Assembly: GCA_022661535.1 (NCBI GenBank)
Contig: JAKULF010000007.1
Span: 3,472,001 to 3,536,000, forward strand
Direction: 5' to 3'
Length of the DNA stretch: 64,000 bases
Source: Eutypa lata
Taxonomy: Eukaryota; Ascomycota; Sordariomycetes; Xylariales; Diatrypaceae
Of this stretch, positions 57,065 through 64,000 are shown piece after piece; the first letter of the stretch is position 1, and the number at the start of each line of letters is the position of its first letter. The translations under genes and the position numbers were made by a program. Below the pieces are notes generated by a model that was not told the DNA's origin, ran no database searches, and saw nothing but the letters and a program-made list of their open reading frames with translations.

Positions 57065-59432
57065 CTATAAACTATAAGGCCCATCGTGTCTCATGATGTA
57101 TATTTCGCCAATCAAGACGACGCATCCGACAGTCATGGCCATGGCTATGATGGGCAAGTTCACCTTGGCGAACTCCCGACTCAGCACGCGGATGTGCTTC
57201 CGGGACAGGATGTCTCTCCAGAGGAGACCGGCCAACGAGGCGCTGAACGCCGTGCTGAAGGCGCCGTAGTTGACGCCGAGCGCCATGCTGTACACCGTGC
57301 CCCAGAACATCCGGTCGCTGATCGCCACGTCGCTGCTATCGCGGATTTCTGCCCACGCCTGGATCACGCGCGAGAGCAGGATCGTGGTGCCGATGTTGGT
57401 GCCGGCGAACTGATGTCCGGAGGTAGGGATGGTTAGCTCGCGATGCTTGAGATTTGTATGACTGAGCAGGTAGATAGACAGCTTACATTGCACAGAACCA
57501 CGGATAGAAAACCCATGCCGCCGATAGAGCCGACGATTCCCGTTTTGGTGACCCAATGATCCCATCCGTAGGCAAAGACTTGGACCCAACCTTTCGTTAC
57601 CAGAGCCTGAACAAGGACAAACATGGATAGTGCAAATGGAATCAGAGCCCATGGGAGATGCGTCACCACTACTGTAGCTGTAGGGAACGTCTCCTGGGAC
57701 CATCTATACGCCTGCGCTGTAAGGGATGCAAGGGTTGTTTTCTGTGGCTGTTGCCTAAGTGAAACGCTAGAGGAGGGAAGCACTTTGGGTTCCAAATCTT
57801 GGTCCGGCATTTTCTCATCTATCTCTTCGCTAAGCATCCCGTCTTCCAACCTAGATGGTGGTTCTATCTCGTTCAACGATATCTCATTTGGCAATGACGC
57901 ATCGTTCGAGGTGATCTGGGAGGCTGCGTTGCTAGGCGCACGTACTGGCTTGGCAAGAGCGGACATGTTGCTGGGCTCAGAAATGAAGACCATAGGTGTT
58001 GAGGGCCTTTCGTGGATATTCGGCGCAGAGCTTGGCGTGCTATAGGGATTAGAAGGATTAGGAGCACCTTCTTGATATTGCTCTAGACCCGCCTTCCGTG
58101 CCTGTTCCTCTCTAGCTGCTCGTTCCTCCCGGGCTTCCTGGATTTCCTCTCTGCCCTTCCGGGCGATTTCGCGTGTTTCGTTCCGGTGCACCCACCCAAA
58201 GCCAACATCCCACACGAACATGACAAATGCGGCTGGAAGCGTGACGTAGAAGATTGGGCGTTCTTGGCCGGCCTGACTGGAGGCATTGAGAGCCAAAACG
58301 GTAACCAACGTGGCAGCCATAATGATAGCCCCGAACGCCGCACCCCCTTTGTCAAGAAAGGGGTTCATGATCTCTTCGAGGGGTAGGCTTTTAGCTTGAT
58401 CGGTAGTACCGGAACTGTCTTCTTGCTCCTCAAGTTTCCCCCTCGCATGAGGAATGTTTGGATTCACAGCTGGCTTGGCCTTTTGGGCGTCCGAGAGTTC
58501 GTGCATCGTGATTTCGAGAGGAATGAGCATCTCGTCGGCGAAGACGATGTAGAGTAGGAAGGGAAACAGAACAATGGCTGTGATGATAACAGGAACAATC
58601 ATGTTAGCAGTGTAGTCGATGAACCTTATGCTGAAAGCGCCGGCGAGTACGAGATTAGTCGGGTTAGAGGAGACAAGAATGGCTGAAGCAATGTTGGCGA
58701 TGGCAAACTGACTATGGATCCAGGCTCGGGGGTGGACGATATTGCTAGACACTCGGGTCATGTAGGCAAGAAAGGCGGTCCCGGACAGGATGATGGGATC
58801 GTTTCCAATGAAACTGCCCAAGGCGAAGAAGAAAGCGTATAAGTAGAAAAACAAGATATGGCCAACCTTGCCACCCTTTTTGAGGACAACGAACGCCAAG
58901 TATCTAACAAGCCCAGACGCATCGATCGAGAGAGCGATGTATGCCAAGGTCAAGAAAAAAGCCATAATGTCGACCGGAGAGATGTTGTTAGCGCCGATGG
59001 TACCGTCGTGAACTTCCTGCCGGCCAATCGCCAGAATAGCCAGCAAAAACAAGTCTGCTAGTAGGGGGGCCGTCACCATGTTCATGGGGAATTTCAGCGG
59101 CACGAAATAGCGGTGCCAACCTCTACTACGATAGTTAGAGCCGGTCTCTAAGGCTAAAGCATCGTGACGTCGCCGAGGTGGTATTAAGCGCAGGACGCTC
59201 AGCATAGTGCAAAGGCCATTGTATAGCGATGAAGGTATGTAAATGGGGATGCGAAAGGGGAATATAACAATGATATCTAGTAACATTGATCAATTGAGAA
59301 TAGTTAGGTAGCAATCGGTAGCAACTTACTCGTAATAACGAATACTATAAGGGTTACGATAGAACGCCAGCTGTTAATCTGGCTGACATCACCGTCAAGA
59401 CCATCGTCATCGAGATGTTGTGAGTCTGCCAT
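57065..59432 (-). CDS. CitMHS/ArsB-type anion permease
   Basis: Three exons (59432-59330, 59276-57487, 57409-57065) give 745 residues. The short first exon codes MADSQHLDDDGLDGDVSQIN and runs into the first span; the split NIIVIFPFRIPIYIP restores family sequence. About ten to twelve spans are present. The segment ALGSFIGNDPIILSGTAF and later SSNPTNLVLAGAF are the two re-entrant hairpin-type motifs of the ion-transporter (citrate/arsenite) superfamily. A long charged, partly coiled loop (RKGREEIQEAREERAAREEQ) plus Ser/Pro-rich sequence separates the halves. The last exon carries FAGTNIGTTILLSRVIQAW. Substrate could be a di/tricarboxylate, sulfate, silicate or arsenite; none can be chosen from sequence. 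It is a plasma-membrane or vacuolar permease. Confidence 0.87.
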
Positions 59433-60679
59433 CTCGTGAACATCAAGTTGTCTGTTCCTAGATCTGGTGGCGTGTGGGTTAGGTTATTTTCTCAAAGAAG
59501 AGTGATCTAAGTTGTAAGTTAGACCATCCGATCCTATCAGGGCTGATAAATTTCATACATATATTATATTATTATTCTTTCATTCTTTTCTAGTATGAGC
59601 GGGGTCGGCCGTACGCGTATCAAATCAAGGCATAGCTTCTGAAATCATAGGAAAATTCTTGAATCATACTGGATTCACACGTAAAATATCTGACATGAAA
59701 TCGTATGGAATGAAAGTACGACGATACACCGCCCAGTTGATAGGCAGAGCGCCCCCTCAATCTGATGTGGCGCGGTTGTATGTACGTAGTAGGACTCGTT
59801 GGGATGACAAGATACTCGGCGTTCTTGTCAGGAACGTTCCAACAATCCAGATAGAATGGATTTCTCGCAGCAAAGAAGAAAGAACTATTATAAACAGGTC
59901 AAAACAACTACTGGCTGGCCACATAATGCCTCAGCCTCATATGCGCATTTTTTATTACTTCTCTCTCGGTCTGGATAACTACACCTGACCAAAGAAGCTC
60001 CGCGTTCTTGTCCAGTAGGTAGGCGTTCTTTAGCCCCTGTCGTGTAAGCAAGATCGGGGCTTCCATCGCCGTGTTGCTTAGCCCTGTTTTTCTCGTGTAC
60101 TGTACCCGAACGGACAATCAATCCCCTGTGATGTGTACTAAGTAGTTATATGCATGTCCCATTCGTATATATGCTTATCCAGCTGACCTGACTTTAATTA
60201 CATACGAAGTAGATACCTTACGTATTCCTGACCGAGTAGATTACCCTGGTGCCACAGCATTAAAATCCATTCAATAACTAAGGCGGTCGGCCGGCTTACT
60301 CTCTTCTCCTGTTAACGATGTGGCTACAAGACAATAAACATAAGAGAGAGAATGTTTGAACCAAAGTGACGGTCAATCATTTTTCTTCTCCACTTAGACA
60401 CAAACAAAGTCATTGTCGTACTCATGCCACCTTCGACATTTCTCGTGAATCAGGAACGGTCTTCCACGGTGACGGAGAGTAACCCGTTACAAGTTGTTTG
60501 CGCGTGGCCAATATCCGGTCAATACGGCTTTGGCTCACGTATCCTGTATGTTGGCTTCCCTTGGCTTCCCCATACCCACTCCAACGCTTGCATTAACCCC
60601 ATTATGGGGATCCCCGCAAGGCCCACTGAACCCCCCCTTTTTGAACTTTAAACATCGATATATACTAAAGGGCCTACCT
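59433..60679. promoter_or_regulatory. divergent intergenic region, permease / six-span protein
   Basis: This 1,247-base region between divergent genes should hold both promoters. Frames starting at 60424 or 60548 exist, and the true 5' end of the six-span gene may lie within this region. Confidence 0.4.
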
Positions 60680-62623
60680 ATGTGTGCCTATAGATATTAT
60701 GTTTTAGTAGCAGTATGCGTCTTTGCTCCTAAACAGAAATGGCTCCGGCACCCATCTCTAGCCGCGGCGCTGGTCCTCCCAGCTGTTGCCGCTATCCATA
60801 GCATCGTTCTCGTCGCTGTGCATGTCGAAGGTAAGTAACATCTTACTGCCTACTTTAATTCGAGCTAGCCAACCATTTCATTCTTAAGGCGCTGTGGACA
60901 TGGACGTGTATGGGGCATTCCAACTGTGTTCGATAGGGGTCTTGGCTGCTCCCGTAACAGTTCGGTTCTCTCGAACGTATTTCTTTGATCCTGCACGGAA
61001 CCTCATTTTCGTGTGGTCTAGTCTTCTTTTAATTGGTAAGTCTATCTGTCTATATGTGTATTTGAATTAGCCATTTGCTCATACTCGGTTGCCGCCGCAC
61101 TCTACAAGGCTTAGTATGCCTTACCGTCGAATTCTTCCGCATCACGCCCAGCGAATGCACTCACGATGATTCCCACAACCCCGTGTTCTTCACATCGACC
61201 AATTTCTCTTATGACACAAATTGTGGCCTTGTATGCTCCGAGGATCTGGGTCCATTCTCCCCTTTAAGGCGCGCCTCAACAAGCAATATCTATGTTATCC
61301 CCTCCCCGTCTTATTTGACTTTTGGCACCGGCGTCCTGTTAGCTACTGCATGTTGCATCCCAGCTGCCCTTTCACTAATCTCCATGTGGATCAAGATCGT
61401 GGAGATCAACTGGAAGAATAAGTCCAGTCAAGACATCGACGATGAGAACATTGAGGGAACTAATGGCGCCACTGTTGGGGGAATGAAAGGACTTAACGCT
61501 GTCATCAGAAGATTCTTTAGTGTCATCGAAGTACCAATATTTGGTGCCGGTGTACTTGCCCTTGTGATACTTGGTGAACTAAATTTCTGGAGTTACCCGG
61601 TCAATTATCAGACTGAGCCCATAACTGGTATTGGTGAGTGTCTAGTCACCTCTCAGGATTGCCATTCATTTTTTAGATTTGCTAATTTTTTATAAAGGTC
61701 AATGGGGACCTATAGTTGGTACAGCACTCGCAGCTCTTGGGTCGCTTTATGTTCTCCTAGCAGCAGATTTGAACCTCCTTTTGAATCCCGAATCCAAAGG
61801 AACACCACAGGGTCTATTGGTCACAGCTACATCTCGCCCTGCTGCTAGTCCGCATTCTTTTCATACAGGTCCCGGATCTTTTGTCTCTCAAAATGGCGAC
61901 TCAGGTGACCACATGTCTACGAGCAGCCACTCCAGTCCAGAAACAGCCCTCATCCGCCATCCAACTGTGATATTGCCAGATGTAGGTTACAGGCGCAAGG
62001 TAGCAAATACTTTACTAAAAATCAATGGCTATCTTGAAACCGCAGTACCTGACCGCTCAATTTCCGGGTTCAAGAAAGGGAAAGCTTTTGGATATCCAGA
62101 AGTCCCGGGTGAAGACTATCGGAACCCTGTCCTACGACGGACTAGAGAGCAATACGACCATAATAGGGAGATAGAGATCTCGTTACGTAATTTAAGCCGT
62201 CAGAACTCACAGGCAGGTAGCTTTTCTGGAAGCGTAGCCTCTGGCTTCGGTGGTGAGGGCAGCTCAGACGTTCGGACGGGATCGTCGCGAAAGGCGCGGT
62301 CACATCGCTCTACTTCTCCTTTCCCGGACAGAGACATAAACTCGTCCGAGCCGACAAACGACCCCTCTATTTCCGATGCCTCCGGAGTCCCACAAAGGGT
62401 GCGAAGGGATACACTTGAGGTTCCGAAGCCAACAATTGCAAGCCATCATAACCATACGTGGAATAGCCAGTCAGCTTCATCAGCAGCCCCTATTGGAAAT
62501 CTACCAGAGGTTCACAGCGCACCGAGTATCATCGTTTCCCCTAATACCGACAGCGCCTCGACTAGCAACAGGCCTGTTTCTAATAATCCCCCCACCCCAT
62601 CGTCTTCCGAACTTCCGGGATAG
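60680..62623 (+). CDS. six-span fungal membrane protein with Ser-rich cytosolic tail
   Basis: Four exons (60680-60830, 60889-61035, 61109-61633, 61698-62623) give 582 residues from the ATG at 60680. Joins are all phase 1 and restore EGAVDMDVYGAFQL, LLIGLVCLTVEFFRITP and TGIGQWGPIVGTAL. Six hydrophobic spans are visible (for example LAAALVLPAVAAIHSIVLVA, YLTFGTGVLLATACCIPAAL, GPIVGTALAALGSLYVLLAA). A lumenal or external loop with three Cys lies after ITPSECTHDD. The 270-residue tail is Ser/Arg-rich and probably disordered. The family is common in filamentous fungi but has no assigned function. The start is uncertain: ATG 60548 is in frame upstream, and homologues seem to begin close to KWLRHPSLAAAL, so a separate first exon is possible. 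Confidence 0.72.
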
Positions 62624-63805
62624 ACTTCGGGTACTTCTAGAGCTGGCGAACGAATCTAGCTCGAGTTATCTTGTGCTGCTCTTGAGTTCAAGTAACAAAA
62701 AGACCGGGAGACTTGGCAAACAGGAGACGATAGCGAAAGGGTTTGTTTGCAATGCAGCAGCTGAAAAATAATCATGCTCGGAAGAAAGAGTCCTGAGCAT
62801 ATTTGCCACGAAAACTCATAAGGGCATATCTAATCATTATGGAAAAGGCCCAGGTGGCAGTATACAGAAAGCCTAGAAGAGGGATATCTACCCATTTCGC
62901 TAACGGCCCACTCACACGATAGTCCTAAGACCGTGGTTCATCTAACGATGAATGCCTACCGAGACGAACTCGATTCTAATTTTAAACAGGGCAGCCTTGA
63001 ACCTCGGGGTAGAGGGTAAAATAATGAGCTAGGCTACATCACAGTACTGAAGAACGTTGCTCCGCCCAGTTCTATCAGTCAGCAATGAGTCGTTCTATTA
63101 CAACAAAGCCGAATGCAGAATTGGGAATATGGGTAGCGACTGGGATTTAGACAGAGACAATCTAGACAATATGATCTTCGATCTTACATCGATGCTCGTC
63201 TATAGTAGATGTTTATATGAGAGATGGATGGCTAGAAGGCAAGTCAGTTGTTCAAACCCGCAGGAAGAGCTATTGGTCCATCATGTTAAATACGTTGGGA
63301 GGGAAAACGGCATAGCTCTACACCAAAAATATAATGAGATACATAGGGTTTCATGCATTCAAGGATAGAAGTGAAGCACGCAGGAAAATAGCCAATAACA
63401 CAAAGTGAGAACGGAATTTGTACTGATGAATGCACTCAAAGACTATATACAGTTCGAATCCAACGCTATAAAAAAAATGTCCAAGGCAGATGAGTCCCCA
63501 CGAACTTCATCTCCTTTCCGAAGCTAAGCTATGTAGGTAGTTGAAAGAGGGAAGCGGAAGCATGGCAGGCAGGGAATGCTAAGTCCAGATAGTAACGTCC
63601 ATTTTCTCTTTTTTTTCCTTTCCCCTATCTGAGACTTTCACACCTCCTGACCCACCATGCTCGCTTGCATACATAGCAAGCATCATCATCGTCGTCTTCA
63701 TCATCACCACCACCAACCCCCTAGCGCTCAGTTCAGCAGCGTAGCTCAACGGCCCAGAGAAGTCATCCACCCATCGGTCCGTCCACCAACTTCCCAACTT
63801 CTGAC
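62624..63805. other. spacer between convergent six-span and GH6 genes
   Basis: This 1,182-base spacer holds two 3' ends. A 103-codon frame (63057-63368, +) has no convincing start or family. A GTTCGAATCC box at 63452 resembles a tRNA B-box but has no matching arms. C/T-rich DNA precedes the GH6 stop codon. Confidence 0.45.
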
Positions 63806-64000
63806 TTAAAAAGCAGGGTTGGCGTTCTTGAGCAGCATCTCGAAGTAGGCCTGGTTCCACTGGCCAGCCTCGGGAGAGGGCTTGAAGGCGTCGGGCTTGC
63901 CGCAGAACGAGTCGTAGCGGGTGGCGCTCTCGTCGGAGGTGCCGTCGGACTCGCCGCCGGGCTTGCCCCAGACGAAGGCGTCGGCGAGCTCGGAGCCCGT
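63806..64000 (-). CDS. GH6 cellobiohydrolase (Cel6A/CBH2 type), C-terminal part only
   Basis: The last 64 codons and TAA (63806-63808) lie in the window; the gene continues past base 64000. The visible sequence, LADAFVWGKPGGESDGTSDE followed by SATRYDSFCGKPDAFKPSPE and QAYFEMLLKNANPAF, is the conserved C-terminus of glycoside hydrolase family 6. The Cys in FCGK corresponds to a disulfide cysteine in Trichoderma Cel6A. GH6 enzymes are secreted and release cellobiose from the non-reducing ends of cellulose. The N-terminal signal, any cellulose-binding module and the catalytic aspartates are outside the window, so exo- versus endo-type cannot be settled. Codons are strongly GC-ending, as in highly expressed genes. 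Confidence 0.9.
   Translation of the reverse strand, partial: TGSELADAFVWGKPGGESDGTSDESATRYDSFCGKPDAFKPSPEAGQWNQAYFEMLLKNANPAF

Noticed and set aside
63448..63465. GTTCGAATCC box resembling a tRNA B-box
   Set aside because: No pairing T-stem, no A-box and no cloverleaf in the 80 bases around it.
63890..63965. loss of a cysteine (GESDG instead of GECDG) as a defect in the GH6 enzyme
   Set aside because: By position in Trichoderma Cel6A this Cys is not one of the disulfide pair, whereas the disulfide Cys in FCGK is present; Ser is common here.
1..64000. CRISPR arrays, bacterial operons, prophage or secondary-metabolite core genes
   Set aside because: No spacer-repeat arrays, no polyketide or peptide synthetase, no viral genes; gene structure is eukaryotic throughout.

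Overview
The window is nuclear DNA from a filamentous ascomycete (Pezizomycotina, probably a Sordariomycete; the class is an inference). The evidence is short introns of about 50-110 bases with GTANGT donors and CTAAC-type branch points, monocistronic genes separated by 1-3 kb spacers, a very AT-rich block that looks like repeat-induced point mutation (RIP), and typical filamentous-fungal genes: a DUF3824-type protein, a kelch membrane protein, an NLR-like NACHT protein and a GH6 cellulase. I built all gene models by hand from splice signals and frame continuity; none was checked against RNA or a database.

Layout. 1-2126 (+): 3' part of a basic/proline-rich DUF3824-type gene. 3012-4367 (-): ER-lumenal Hsp40 of the Scj1 type. 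5304-10794: a 5.5-kb block with terminal inverted repeats flanked by TA; its interior is almost pure A+T with C surviving mainly as CpG, so it is a heavily mutated DNA transposon. It ends 115 bases before the start codon of an intact DEAH-box spliceosomal helicase of the Prp2/DHX16 type (10910-13951, +). 14308-16834 (-): nine-exon secreted kelch protein with one C-terminal membrane span. 18786-19898 (+): SAM-dependent methyltransferase. 21131-21713 (+): MARVEL-type four-span membrane protein. 25325-26332 (+): repetitive hydrophilic protein whose stop codon is followed, in the same frame and across a good intron, by 55 further coding-like codons. 28607-30409 (+): DHA1-type MFS transporter.

Second half. 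32146-32670 (+): 135-residue conserved fungal protein of unknown function. 33735-34309 (-): CST telomere-capping subunit Ten1. 35247-36121 (+): ESCRT-III subunit Snf7/Vps32. About 39423-52410 (+): giant, low-complexity Ala/Pro/Glu-rich protein of about 4,290 residues, essentially one exon. 52641-56681 (-): intronless NACHT NTPase with ankyrin-like and Cys-rich C-terminal regions. 57065-59432 (-): CitMHS-type anion permease. About 60680-62623 (+): six-span membrane protein with a long Ser-rich tail. 63806 to the window end (-): C-terminus of a GH6 cellobiohydrolase.

The genes do not form one pathway or an obvious secondary-metabolite cluster; most are housekeeping or membrane functions. The most unusual items are the in-frame stop plus conserved-looking tail of the hydrophilic protein, the TIR-bounded AT island with its odd residual-base pattern, the giant acidic repeat protein, and the NLR-like gene with an overlapping upstream ORF.
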